This document shows, one piece after another, positions 7,082 to 16,007 of a stretch of 35,372 nt of DNA (the stretch's first letter is position 1; each line of letters opens with the position of its first letter). The notes below the pieces were generated by a model. It had not been told where the DNA came from. It made no database searches and saw nothing but the letters and a program-made list of their open reading frames with translations. Source of the DNA: an uncultured Campylobacter sp. (GTDB lineage Bacteria; Campylobacterota; Campylobacteria; Campylobacterales; Campylobacteraceae); assembly GCF_938045625.1 (NCBI RefSeq), contig NZ_CALIAV010000049.1:1-35372 (forward strand). Direction: 5' to 3'. The translations under genes and the position numbers were made by a program.

Positions 7082-8239
7082 TTATTTTCTATCTGACATT
7101 TTTTCTATTTTAGGCCTATAAAACTCAACATCTACAAAATCGCCTTGCTCTCTTATCTTTGGCTGATTTAGTCCTGCTTTCTTGCAGGCTAGCATTATCC
7201 TATTTATGCCGCTCCCCCACTGTTCTATCAAGCCAAGCTCTTTAAAGACGTTTGCTATTACTTTGTTTCTTATCTCGCTCCTGCCTCTTAGTATGTCTTC
7301 TATGGTTACTATGTTTGGCAGGGCTCCCGGGGAGACAATGTTTACTATATCGTCGTATACGCCTACTTTAATATCTCTTCCGAAATTTGCATAGTCTCTA
7401 TGGATAAGAGCATTTATTAAAGCTTCTCTTAGAGCGACTATAGGTATCTCGTAGCTATCGGTTCTATATAGTCCTTCTATCTTGGCGCTTAAATTTATGT
7501 GATTTAGGATAAAGTTTTGAGTGTTTTCAATTACGCTAAATATATTTCCCCTGTATTCTTTTTTGTCTATGAAGGTTTCCATCGTTACGCCTTTAAACCT
7601 AGCGCACTTTACCGCACAATGAGAAAATTTACCAAGAAGCACCAAAAGGGCGTTTGTGGGGTAAGTGATGCCCCTGTCGGTTTTTATGAGTTTTAAATTT
7701 CTTAGCTTTTCATCGTTTAGCGTTTTACCGGTTTTAGCAAATCTTGTTTTTAGGGGTATCATATCTGGTTCTCTGACGGTTATATCGTAGTTTATCTCCT
7801 CGTCAAAGCTTACATATCTTTTATGTCTTTGAAGCTCTTCTATGATTTGAGGGCTTGCTTTTCTATTTGTGGCGCCGACTCTTATGTAGACGCCATCACT
7901 CTTTCCTTCGCTTTTTAGGAAATAGGGCATTAGGTTGCCGCGGAAAATCTCTATTACCAATAGAAGCTTACCATTAACGTTTATCGTATAAATTTCAGGC
8001 AAGATGTCCGGCAAGCAGCTGTCAAATATTACGGAGGCGATCTTGTCTTTTAGCGCATAGACGCTATTTGCGTCTACTCCGGTTATTTTTAGTTTGTCGT
8101 TTATGCCTACTATTATCTTGCCACCGCCGGTATTTGCAAAGGCGATCACCGTTTTTGTTATTGATTTATTATCGGGTAGTTTTTCTTTTAGTTCAAGAGT
8201 TTTGCTTTCACCGTTTTTTATTTCGTCTAATATTTTCAT
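7082..8239 (-). CDS. Schlafen/AlbA_2-domain ATP-binding protein
   Basis: The N-terminal third has the AlbA_2 (Schlafen, formerly AAA_4) signature: ESKTLELKEKLPD, then IAFANTGGGKIIVGINDK, and YIRVGATNRKAS. The middle contains EALINALIHRDY followed by VSPGALP, the layout of the GHKL-like C-terminal region found in many bacterial AlbA_2 proteins. The protein ends shortly after IEQWGSGINRIM and lacks an obvious winged-helix tail. Such proteins are common on mobile elements and are proposed as regulators or anti-phage factors; the role here is not shown. I chose ATG at 8239 because GGAG lies 6 nt upstream; an earlier ATG at 8251 is in frame. A TATGAT -10-like box is at 8270-8275 on the minus strand. 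Confidence 0.82.
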   Translation of the reverse strand: MKILDEIKNGESKTLELKEKLPDNKSITKTVIAFANTGGGKIIVGINDKLKITGVDANSVYALKDKIASVIFDSCLPDILPEIYTINVNGKLLLVIEIFRGNLMPYFLKSEGKSDGVYIRVGATNRKASPQIIEELQRHKRYVSFDEEINYDITVREPDMIPLKTRFAKTGKTLNDEKLRNLKLIKTDRGITYPTNALLVLLGKFSHCAVKCARFKGVTMETFIDKKEYRGNIFSVIENTQNFILNHINLSAKIEGLYRTDSYEIPIVALREALINALIHRDYANFGRDIKVGVYDDIVNIVSPGALPNIVTIEDILRGRSEIRNKVIANVFKELGLIEQWGSGINRIMLACKKAGLNQPKIREQGDFVDVEFYRPKIEKMSDRK

Positions 8240-8280
8240 CTTTGACTCCATGCTTTAAATTTAAACCAAATCATATCAAA

Positions 8281-8466
8281 AAAGAGCTTATTGTTGGGGC
8301 ACAAGGCGCTAAAATCAGAGTCAAAATAAGTATTAGAGGAGGCAATGATTATATTAGTTATGGTTTAATATTAATGATATGAAGGTTGTATAAAAGATGA
8401 GTTAAATTTATGTTGGCGACGTAAAGGTAGCTGGGAAGGCGATAATGCAAAAATTAAAGTAAATGT
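8281..8466 (+). pseudogene. Possible degraded coding remnant
   Basis: Between the Schlafen-like gene and the terminator at 8470, two adjacent plus-strand frames look protein-like without a proper start. One reads KELIVGAQGAKIRVKISIRGGNDY and ends at about 8382; the other, one frame over, reads CIKDELNLCWRRKGSWEGDNAK and ends near 8479. Together they could be the frameshifted end of a former gene. I do not recognise the family. Low confidence; it may be chance open sequence. Confidence 0.25.
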
Positions 8467-8469
8467 TAT

Positions 8470-8505
8470 AGTGCGGTAGAGGTCAAATTTGATCTCTACC
8501 GCACT
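8470..8505. terminator. Palindromic, probably bidirectional terminator
   Basis: A 36-bp near-perfect palindrome: arms AGTGCGGTAGAG and CTCTACCGCACT, extended inward by TCAAA/TTTGA with one non-Watson-Crick step. It lies about 50 bp past the 3' end of the RTX gene (minus strand) and would form a strong GC-rich stem. Short T/A runs flank it, which fits transcription termination. Confidence 0.7.
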
Positions 8506-8554
8506 TATTTCTTGGCTGCCCAATGCCTCTTCTGTAGTGCTTACATACTATTCT

Positions 8555-11500
8555 TTAAGAATTCCACCCACTCATTACCAGGTCCATCATATCTTGATTA
8601 TTTCTTATGGTGTCGTGACTGATGCCGGTTATTCCATGATCTTTAGCATAAGCATTGATGTCTTGGATAATCTTGTTGATTTGGGAGTTGGTAATGAAAT
8701 TTCCATTGCCTAACTCTATTTTATCGATCTGATATGCGGTGTTGCTTGCATAACTATTAACTGTTATGGTGTCACCGGTTCCGTATTTGATGGATAGGTT
8801 GCTGCCGCTATACATAAATGTTATATCGCTTTTATCTATTCCCTCTTTAAATTTAATTATGTCGTTTCTGTTTTTGGAACCGTCACTATTATTTATCGTA
8901 TCTACTCCGTCTCCTCTACCAAAGACGTAGGTATCGTTACCTTTACCGCCATAAAGGGTATCGTTGCCATCTCCGCCGATTAAGGTATCATTACCTTCTT
9001 CTCCATATAATTCATCGTTTCCTTCGTTTCCATAAAGGGTATCGTTTCCCTGGCCGCCCCTGAGATAGTCGTTGCCCACTTCGCCGTACAACACATCGTC
9101 TCCGTCATTGCCAATCAGGAAATCTCTGCCGTTTCCTCCATAAATAGTATCGTTTCCGGCTCTACCGTCTATATAGTCGTCTCCATCTTTTCCTGTAATA
9201 GTATCGTCTTGTCCAAATCCTTCTATGTTATCATTGGCGTCGCTACCTGCTAGAACCATCTTTCTTATATCATCCAGCTCCAGAACCGTACCATCGCTAA
9301 ATTTTATCCTGGATATGCTATTTTTACCATATCTTGAATCTGTTTCTCGAAAGAACATATTACTTATCTTGACTTTATCGTCAGTACCTTTGATAGTTAT
9401 TTCTAGCCAATATTCGCTATTTCCGTATCCGGTTGCCGCAATTCTTTTTACGCTAATGTCGTCTTTGGTGATTCCTTCTTTAAATAAAAGAGTATTCGTC
9501 TCTCCTTCTACACTAGGATAGTCGCTTATCGTATCTACTCCGTCTCCTCTACCAAAGACGTAGGTATCGTTACCTTTACCGCCATAAAGGGTATCGTTGC
9601 CATCTCCGCCGATTATCAAATCATTTCCGCCGCTTCCTTGCAGAGTATCGTTTGATTTCGTACCATATAAAGGAATTGAGGAGCTGATAGTTATAAAATA
9701 TTTATCGCCGCTAGCCAGTTTTGTCAAATTTGCGTTAAAACTATCCAGTAGATTAGGCTTATAGCTACCCGCCTTTCTAACTAGATCAGACAGGATAGCT
9801 ACTTCTTCGTATTTTCCGTCTTTGTAGAGTTGTAAAAGCTTTTTATTTATTTTATTAAAATCGTATCCTAGCCTTTTTTCGTCGTAGTTAAAGTATTGAT
9901 ATCTAGTGTCTAGCAAACCGTTATATTTGGTCTGAAGCTCAATACTTGCATATAGATATTCCTTAAACTGCTTAACTCTATTTTTGATGGTTATCGCGGC
10001 ATTCGCCCAAGGATTTGGATTATTGCCAAACTGCAAGAAAGGCTTTCCCGTTATTTTTTCGTACGCGCCCAGGACTCTTGCATCTATATTGCCGCCCCTG
10101 CTAGTTTTATCTATATTTTCCGTTTCCGTCCATCTAAATAAGATATTATCCAGTTTTTCTTGCTTGGCCTCAAAGTCCAGGTTCATATACTCTTTTATCA
10201 TACCGGCGAGCTTGCTATCTTTGCTCATAGCGCTTCTTAGGTTGTATAAATTTCCAAACCCATGCACCTCAGGAAGTGCTTTTATGTCGTTTGGTATGGC
10301 GACATCGGGCTGAATAGTATCTTTTAAATCCACGCTAAACCATATATCGTCAGCCGTAGTTGTAGTTCCGTCGTTAAACATTACTTTGGACGTTTGTCTT
10401 ATAAAGTTGCCGTTGTTGGTAGAGTTTATATTTTTATAGTTAAGATCGATTGATTTTATATTATGTTCTCTTAGGGTTTTTAGCTCTCCTTTATCGGTTA
10501 CGGCATTAGAGTTTTTATCTTGCCAGAGTAAGAGTTTGTCAAATTTCTCGTCCTTTTCGTCTATTATATTATCGTTATTAGAGTCAAACGCCTTTAACGC
10601 CTCAAAACCGTTTGCTGCCGTTTTGCTAGTGTAACCAAAAGTAGTATTCGTAACTGTCTTGTCTCCAAACAGCTCCGTTCCGTCGTCTATGATGCCATTT
10701 TCATTTCTATCGTAGGCTAAAAACGCATCTTCCGGGCTTATCCATCCGGTAGCCTCTTTAAATCCGTTTCCGTCTATATCGAAATTTAAAGCCCCGTTTA
10801 GCTTTAGAGTATGAGTTCCGTCTCTGTTTAGATCTATGGCTAAAGGATCGCGAGGTGGTGGGTTTTCCGGATCGTTATCGTCCGGGTCTTTATCATCGTC
10901 TATTATGGTTCCGGTTCCAGACTCGGTTTTTACATTTAGTCCAGGAGAGTGATCTAGTATAGAAGGAGTTAGCTTAAATTTGGAGTCTTCTTCCGGTATC
11001 TCGTCATCCAGGCCCTTCCAAGTGTATTTGCATTCGTGGTTGGTCGAGCTACCCTCATAGAAATGAACGGTCTGTCCGTAGATAGAAGCTACGACATATT
11101 CTCCTTCTTTAAGCGGTCTGCTTATAGATACGAAAAACGTCATTTCTTCCGCTGCCTCGGGAGCCGATGCGCTAGTGGTATATACGGTTACTTCTCCTCC
11201 GTCATCGTCCTCTATGGTTCCTACGCCTTTTTTAAAGAATTCTACATCCAAACCCGGGGATTTTGAGGCAACGGAAGCCAAAACGTCTATTTTTTCATCC
11301 GCCTCTACCTTTTTATCGTCCTTCCACGTATATTCGTATTTTTTAGTTTGCTCGTTCGCCCCAAATTCTATCACTTCTCCATTGACTACCAATTTTACAA
11401 ATTCGCCTTTATTTAACGCCCTACTTAAAGATACGTCAAAGCTCATTTTTTGTTCGGACTCTTGGGCCGAAGCATCGCTTATGGATACGTATATCTTGCT

Positions 11501-13624
11501 TCCGTCATCGTCTTTTATGGTTCCTACGCCATGTTTTTGCACCCTTACTTTGAGCCCCTTAGATACGTCGCCTACGGTAGCTACAGCGTCGATAGTCCTG
11601 TCTCCTTGCTTATCCTTATCGTCTTTCCATGTTTTGATATATTCTTTAGTTTGTTCTCCAGTTAGGAATTCTAAATTTTCCCCATTTACCGATACATTTA
11701 CGTATTCGCCGTCTTTAAGGGCTCTGCTCAAAGATACTTTAAACGTCATTTTACCGGCGGCTTCCAGCTCTTCTTCGTCGCTCACAGTAACCGTTATCTC
11801 GTCTCCGTCATCATCCTTGATGGTTCCTGTGCCTTGCTTTTTGACTTCGGCTTTTAGTTTTTTAGACTTATCTATTACCGAGGCGCTGACGCTTATCTTT
11901 TCGTCTTCTTCTTTTTCCTCGTCATCGTTCCAAAAGTATTCAAAGGTCTTAACCTTGTCGTCTTCTTTAAATCTTATCTTCTTTTCTATCTCTTTAGAGC
12001 CTTGCCTATCGCTTTTTGCTTTTACTAGCACATCGATATATTCGCCTTTTCCAAGAGTTCTGTTTAGAGAAACGTCAAAGCTCATTATCCCTTTCATCTC
12101 TTGAGCGCTTGCGTCGCTTACGGTTATCTCTATATCTTCATCTTCTTGAGATAGATATATGCCAAGATGAGGATCTTTTTTGGAGTTTGTAAAATTATTG
12201 ATGGTTAGAGACTTACCGCCTTTGCTTACCGTTAGCTTATCGCCGCTTAGTTTATACTCTATGCTTTTATCATCACTCACATATACTTTTTTCTCTTTAT
12301 CGTATGTGCCGCCCTTTAGCTTAGTCTTATCAAAATACACCTCTCCTTTACCGTCGCTATCGGTTATGATATCTTTATCTCCGGCGTAGTATTTATCAAA
12401 ACCGTCTCCGCCTTTTAGGATATCTTTTTTGTTACCGCCCACTAGAGTATCGTCTCCTCCGTTTGCGTCTATTAGTATATTTTCGGCGTTTCTATCACCT
12501 GTTAGGACGTGATCTATCTCGTTTAGTTCCAGTATGTTTGATTCTACCAAAACTTTGTTTTGCAAAAAAGATACTCTGCCTTCATCTACCAGCCAAGTGT
12601 TTAGCTTTAGTAGCTCTTTAGTAACCATACCGTTTCTTTGAGCTATGGTAGAAAGAGTGTCTCCGCTTTTTACTTTGTATATTCCCTTGCTTCCCAGATC
12701 CAGCTCTTCGCCGGTTCTTATTAATATGTCGGAAAGCAGGAATGATACGGGAGGTATCTTATCGATTGCATTTCTTATCTCTAAATTTGAAAGGTTTCTT
12801 ATGTTGTAGGTGTGGGAGTTGAGAGTTATGGATTTTATAAAGTCATATTTTATAATCTCGGAAATTGCCTCTTTTTGTATTTGCTCTTTCTTTGAGGAAT
12901 TTATTTTTATATTTATATTATTCGGTTTTTTTGCGACGAAGTCCATCTCAAAATCTACTGTTCCATAAGCTGGCGGTGGAGAAAATAACTTTTTATATCC
13001 CTTTACAATATCTAGAGGAGATACATTACCATCACCGTCAGGATCAAATAAATTTGAAAAATTCTTCATCCAGTTTGTTTTTAGACCATCTAATGTTTTA
13101 TTGAAAAAATCCTTATTGGTCAAAATTTCTTCATAAAATCTATCCGCATATGCTACATAAGTATTAAATGCTTTCGCCCCGGCATCGCCCAAACTAGCAC
13201 CTATAAACAGTTCTGCATGTGCTATACCTTCATATAATCCAGCAGACCCAAGAGCCTTTCCTCTTACGGAAAGCCCTCTAAACGGTTTGGATTCTTGAAT
13301 CATAATGGTACCAATTATCCCGAGTGCATCACCGACAAATCTACCTATGCCCTCATAGTGATTTTCTCCTTGGTGCGTACTGAGATCTTTAACTATGTCT
13401 ATTCCGCCAAACCAAACATTTACCGCTCTTGCAGTATTTCCGCTCAGCGAAGAGGTCATGGCACTCATGTTAGCCATTGTTGCATTATATATTTCTTCTA
13501 GGGATTTTTCTGCTTTTTTTACTTCCGGTTTCTCGCTTTCGGTGATACAGTTTCCCTCAAGATCACATTTTACTTCTATTGCCCCTAGTTCAACTTTACC
13601 TGGGCTACCTTCATTTTTTTGCAT
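8555..13624 (-). CDS. Large RTX calcium-binding protein exported by the T1SS (LysM, four Calx-beta-like repeats)
   Basis: A 1689-residue secreted protein. Order: an N-terminal region of about 310 residues of unknown fold with Gly-rich, hydrophobic stretches and one EF-hand-like loop (DPDGDGN, 194-200); a LysM-type motif at 315-360 (YKVKSGDTLSTIAQRNG); first RTX repeats at 375-405; four tandem Calx-beta-like repeats of about 105 residues at 498-915, each ending near GTGTIKDDD; a FrpC-like calcium module from 927 (DLNRDG, FDIDGNGF, DRNENGIID) directly after Asp926-Pro927; two more RTX nonapeptide blocks (GGDGNDTLYGGKGND) near 1330 and 1500-1600; and an uncleaved C-terminal export signal region. 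AGGAG precedes the ATG. The gene follows a membrane protein gene by 42 nt and is divergent from the T1SS genes. No acyltransferase gene is nearby. It may be a surface-layer/adhesin or a toxin; the N-terminal domain decides this and I do not recognise it. Confidence 0.9.
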   Translation of the reverse strand: MQKNEGSPGKVELGAIEVKCDLEGNCITESEKPEVKKAEKSLEEIYNATMANMSAMTSSLSGNTARAVNVWFGGIDIVKDLSTHQGENHYEGIGRFVGDALGIIGTIMIQESKPFRGLSVRGKALGSAGLYEGIAHAELFIGASLGDAGAKAFNTYVAYADRFYEEILTNKDFFNKTLDGLKTNWMKNFSNLFDPDGDGNVSPLDIVKGYKKLFSPPPAYGTVDFEMDFVAKKPNNINIKINSSKKEQIQKEAISEIIKYDFIKSITLNSHTYNIRNLSNLEIRNAIDKIPPVSFLLSDILIRTGEELDLGSKGIYKVKSGDTLSTIAQRNGMVTKELLKLNTWLVDEGRVSFLQNKVLVESNILELNEIDHVLTGDRNAENILIDANGGDDTLVGGNKKDILKGGDGFDKYYAGDKDIITDSDGKGEVYFDKTKLKGGTYDKEKKVYVSDDKSIEYKLSGDKLTVSKGGKSLTINNFTNSKKDPHLGIYLSQEDEDIEITVSDASAQEMKGIMSFDVSLNRTLGKGEYIDVLVKAKSDRQGSKEIEKKIRFKEDDKVKTFEYFWNDDEEKEEDEKISVSASVIDKSKKLKAEVKKQGTGTIKDDDGDEITVTVSDEEELEAAGKMTFKVSLSRALKDGEYVNVSVNGENLEFLTGEQTKEYIKTWKDDKDKQGDRTIDAVATVGDVSKGLKVRVQKHGVGTIKDDDGSKIYVSISDASAQESEQKMSFDVSLSRALNKGEFVKLVVNGEVIEFGANEQTKKYEYTWKDDKKVEADEKIDVLASVASKSPGLDVEFFKKGVGTIEDDDGGEVTVYTTSASAPEAAEEMTFFVSISRPLKEGEYVVASIYGQTVHFYEGSSTNHECKYTWKGLDDEIPEEDSKFKLTPSILDHSPGLNVKTESGTGTIIDDDKDPDDNDPENPPPRDPLAIDLNRDGTHTLKLNGALNFDIDGNGFKEATGWISPEDAFLAYDRNENGIIDDGTELFGDKTVTNTTFGYTSKTAANGFEALKAFDSNNDNIIDEKDEKFDKLLLWQDKNSNAVTDKGELKTLREHNIKSIDLNYKNINSTNNGNFIRQTSKVMFNDGTTTTADDIWFSVDLKDTIQPDVAIPNDIKALPEVHGFGNLYNLRSAMSKDSKLAGMIKEYMNLDFEAKQEKLDNILFRWTETENIDKTSRGGNIDARVLGAYEKITGKPFLQFGNNPNPWANAAITIKNRVKQFKEYLYASIELQTKYNGLLDTRYQYFNYDEKRLGYDFNKINKKLLQLYKDGKYEEVAILSDLVRKAGSYKPNLLDSFNANLTKLASGDKYFITISSSIPLYGTKSNDTLQGSGGNDLIIGGDGNDTLYGGKGNDTYVFGRGDGVDTISDYPSVEGETNTLLFKEGITKDDISVKRIAATGYGNSEYWLEITIKGTDDKVKISNMFFRETDSRYGKNSISRIKFSDGTVLELDDIRKMVLAGSDANDNIEGFGQDDTITGKDGDDYIDGRAGNDTIYGGNGRDFLIGNDGDDVLYGEVGNDYLRGGQGNDTLYGNEGNDELYGEEGNDTLIGGDGNDTLYGGKGNDTYVFGRGDGVDTINNSDGSKNRNDIIKFKEGIDKSDITFMYSGSNLSIKYGTGDTITVNSYASNTAYQIDKIELGNGNFITNSQINKIIQDINAYAKDHGITGISHDTIRNNQDMMDLVMSGWNS
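8893..8982. repeat. 90-bp direct repeat, copy 1 (inside the RTX gene)
   Basis: Identical over 90 nt to 9526-9615. It encodes the last RTX nonapeptides plus the flanking strand (NDTYVFGRGDGVDTI). The two copies are 633 bp apart in the same gene, so homologous recombination could delete or duplicate an RTX block. Confidence 0.85.
9526..9615. repeat. 90-bp direct repeat, copy 2 (inside the RTX gene)
   Basis: Second identical copy of 8893-8982, encoding the RTX block nearer the N-terminus. The identity extends through synonymous positions, which suggests recent duplication or gene conversion, not selection on the protein alone. Confidence 0.85.
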
Positions 13625-13666
13625 TTTTTACTCCTGATTCAGAATTATTATTGTTTTTACCAAACA

Positions 13667-14464
13667 CTACTCCAAACTAAAAAACCGCCTCATCTTACGT
13701 CTCCAGTCGTCTTTTGGTATTTCCGTGTCGTTTGGATCGTCGCTCCAAACCTCGTGTTTGTCCTCGAAAAATATCGCGGTCCTTTGAGCTTGCGGCATAA
13801 ATTTCGTCTTGTCCTCCACGGGGATTTTATTTGCTCGAAAATACCGCAACAACTCAAAATAATCATCTCTGCTATAGCAATTTACCAAAAAATAATTTCT
13901 ATTTTTCATCCTTATGACGAAATTTTTACGCAGTAGCCACAGCGGTTCGCCGGATTTTTTGAGTTTATATATTTTAAACGGTAGCGCAAATATCAAATAA
14001 ACCAAAAGATATCTTATAAAGTCCTTCGTTTTATTAAAATGCACGCCGATAGAGGACTTTTTATAGAGCTGATACGGGGTAAAAAAGTGGAACCTGCCGT
14101 ATCTGCTATCAAGTTCGCTAATAACGCAAAAATAGACCTTTTCGACGTCTTTTACGAGGGCGATTTTCTCCTCGCTCTCTACTTTGTTTACGTAGACATA
14201 CTCTATATGATAAATTTGCTCGCTAGAAAATCTAAAAAAGCTCGGTTTTTGTTTAAAAACACGCGGCGAGAAAACGTATGTATTGTATAGGCAGAATAAT
14301 AAAAAAGATGCAGGCAAAGCAATAAGATAAATACGATATAAAAGCCCATAGTCGCTAAAAGCAAATACAAAAACGATAATCGAGTAAAGAATAATATAAT
14401 ATCCCATCAAAAACAGCGCGCCGTAGTCGTTTATGATTATCGGATTTTCGTCGTAGTTTCTCAA
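13667..14464 (-). CDS. Membrane protein preceding the RTX gene; candidate immunity protein
   Basis: About 265 residues with two hydrophobic segments near the N-terminus (YGALFLMGYYIILYSIIVFV and IYLIALPASFLLFCLY), a third near the middle (LLVYLIFALPFKIYKL), and a charged cytoplasmic-type C-terminal part. I recognise no family name. The protein at 32640 in element 2 shares the layout and start: NYDENPIIINDYGALF here against DYDKEPLVIKDHSALI there, both followed by two membrane segments. Both genes sit just upstream of, and on the same strand as, RTX genes. TTG at 14464 is chosen because GGAGGT precedes it by 4-5 nt; a TTG at 14479 is the alternative. Immunity or export assistance for the neighbouring RTX protein is an inference from position. 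Confidence 0.7.
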   Translation of the reverse strand: MRNYDENPIIINDYGALFLMGYYIILYSIIVFVFAFSDYGLLYRIYLIALPASFLLFCLYNTYVFSPRVFKQKPSFFRFSSEQIYHIEYVYVNKVESEEKIALVKDVEKVYFCVISELDSRYGRFHFFTPYQLYKKSSIGVHFNKTKDFIRYLLVYLIFALPFKIYKLKKSGEPLWLLRKNFVIRMKNRNYFLVNCYSRDDYFELLRYFRANKIPVEDKTKFMPQAQRTAIFFEDKHEVWSDDPNDTEIPKDDWRRKMRRFFSLE

Positions 14465-14529
14465 ATTTACCTCCGCCAAAATTCAAATTTCTGCATTTTA
14501 CCCACAATCCTCTTAAACTGCATTTAAGT

Positions 14530-14535
14530 TATAAT
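14530..14535 (+). promoter_or_regulatory. -10 box (TATAAT) for the T1SS operon
   Basis: A consensus TATAAT lies in the divergent gap between the membrane protein gene and the TolC-like gene, about 110 bp before the latter. Campylobacter promoters often lack a clear -35 box, and none is evident here. Confidence 0.5.
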
Positions 14536-14645
14536 CGGTATTTATTTTTAAAATATTATTGATTGTTAGGTATTTTTAATGCCTTATTAAGAGTCATTGT
14601 GATTAAATTTGGGCCTAAATTTCAGAGCAGTTAGGAAAGTAGAGT

Positions 14646-16007
14646 TTGCGAAGGATATCTTTTTTGTTTTTTATCATTTACTTATTTGGTGTGTCCTTAT
14701 TCGCCAAATCCGTATCCTTCTCCTCCCTTGCTAAATCCCTAGAATCTACCAACCCATCCATCCTATCTTCTAAGCTTCAAACTATGTTAGCAAACGAAGA
14801 GATAAATGCGGCTAAATCAAGTTTGTACCCCAGGCTAAGCCTAAGTGCAAATAGCGAATACTCTAAGAAGTATGCAAATACAAGAAACAACTACATAAAC
14901 GATGAAAGCCTGGTAAGCTCGACCGGCTTTGCAAGCTCGGTCTCTTTAAAACTAAACTACGAGCTATATAAATTTGGAGCAAATACCTTAAATATAGATG
15001 CGGCCGCTTATAAAAAACAAAGTCTAAGCTATAAAGAGTGCGTAACGCTAAACGAAGCCAAGCTAAGATTGCTTGAGCTATATTATAATCTGCTAGATAG
15101 CAAAGGTAAACTAAACTCCTACAACAACCTAAAACAAATCAATAAAGAAATCTATGAAACCTCCAAGCGCCTCTATGAAAATGGCGATCATACAAAAACG
15201 GCAATGACCTCTAGCGCCATAAGACTGGTAGAGATAGAAGATAACATAGCAAGCCTAAACAAGCAGATAAAAAACCTACTTAGCGAGATATCGAATTTAA
15301 GCGGAGAGGATATCTATATAGACGATGAGATAATGCCTTTTAACAGCGAGGATGCGGGAGGTAAATTTGATCAAGCTTTTGTTTCCTCAAATTTAACTCT
15401 TAGCGCCTTAAATTCATTCCCTCTGCCTGCATTTGAGCAAACCTCAAAGGGCAAAGAACTAAACGCTCTAATCCTCTCTAAACAAAGCGCTCTTGAATCA
15501 AAAAAGAAAGAGTATTATCCTGCCTTTTATCTATACGCCAAGTATGACTTTTATGGAGACGATAAAGATAGCTTTCGTCGCTCTTGGGGCGATACGCAGC
15601 GAAACGGTTACAGGATAGGGCTTAGTATGGTTTATAATCTCTTTGACGGCTTTAATAGAGAAGCTAGCATAGAAAGCGCCTTTATTGAACTACTTTTAGC
15701 CAAAGAGCAGTTTAACGAAGCAAAAAGGCAGTACGAAAAGGAGGCTAGAAATATAAATGATGATTTGCACTCAAATTTAGAAAAGCTAAAAACTACTTCC
15801 GAGCTAACCTCTTACTCCAAAGAGCTTTTAGGTATGCAAGAAAGGCTAAATTTAAACTCGCAGTCGGACAAACTAAGTGTGCTTGAAAGCAAAGTTAAAT
15901 TTAACGAAAATCTCATCAAAAACGAAGAGGCGTTACTACAAGCAAATATGCTTGCGGTAAAACGCTTTTTAATAAACGAAAAGAGCTTAGATTGCAAAGC
16001 GCTTTAA
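14646..16007 (+). CDS. TolC-family outer membrane protein of the T1SS
   Basis: A 453-residue outer membrane efflux protein that would form the exit duct of the type I system. It starts with a signal peptide (MRRISFLFFIIYLFGVSLFA, then KS), followed by two repeated halves rich in long helices and Asn/Ser/Leu, as in the OEP/TolC family (SKLQTMLANEEINAAKSSL; YPAFYLYAKYDF; GLSMVYNLFDG). The start is TTG, with AGGAAAG about 8 nt upstream. The 3' end overlaps the start of the ABC exporter gene by 16 nt, so the two are co-translated. It is divergent from the RTX cargo. Confidence 0.88.
   Translation: MRRISFLFFIIYLFGVSLFAKSVSFSSLAKSLESTNPSILSSKLQTMLANEEINAAKSSLYPRLSLSANSEYSKKYANTRNNYINDESLVSSTGFASSVSLKLNYELYKFGANTLNIDAAAYKKQSLSYKECVTLNEAKLRLLELYYNLLDSKGKLNSYNNLKQINKEIYETSKRLYENGDHTKTAMTSSAIRLVEIEDNIASLNKQIKNLLSEISNLSGEDIYIDDEIMPFNSEDAGGKFDQAFVSSNLTLSALNSFPLPAFEQTSKGKELNALILSKQSALESKKKEYYPAFYLYAKYDFYGDDKDSFRRSWGDTQRNGYRIGLSMVYNLFDGFNREASIESAFIELLLAKEQFNEAKRQYEKEARNINDDLHSNLEKLKTTSELTSYSKELLGMQERLNLNSQSDKLSVLESKVKFNENLIKNEEALLQANMLAVKRFLINEKSLDCKAL

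Noticed and set aside
11175..12104. A 309-codon plus-strand open frame, Ser-rich
   Set aside because: It is antisense to the repeated Calx-beta part of the RTX gene. Its Ser/Pro richness mirrors the acidic codons of the real gene, and it has no ribosome binding site or family signature.
8555..14479. HlyC-type acyltransferase or classical pore-forming haemolysin
   Set aside because: No acyltransferase gene is present and the RTX protein lacks a recognisable pore-forming acylated domain.
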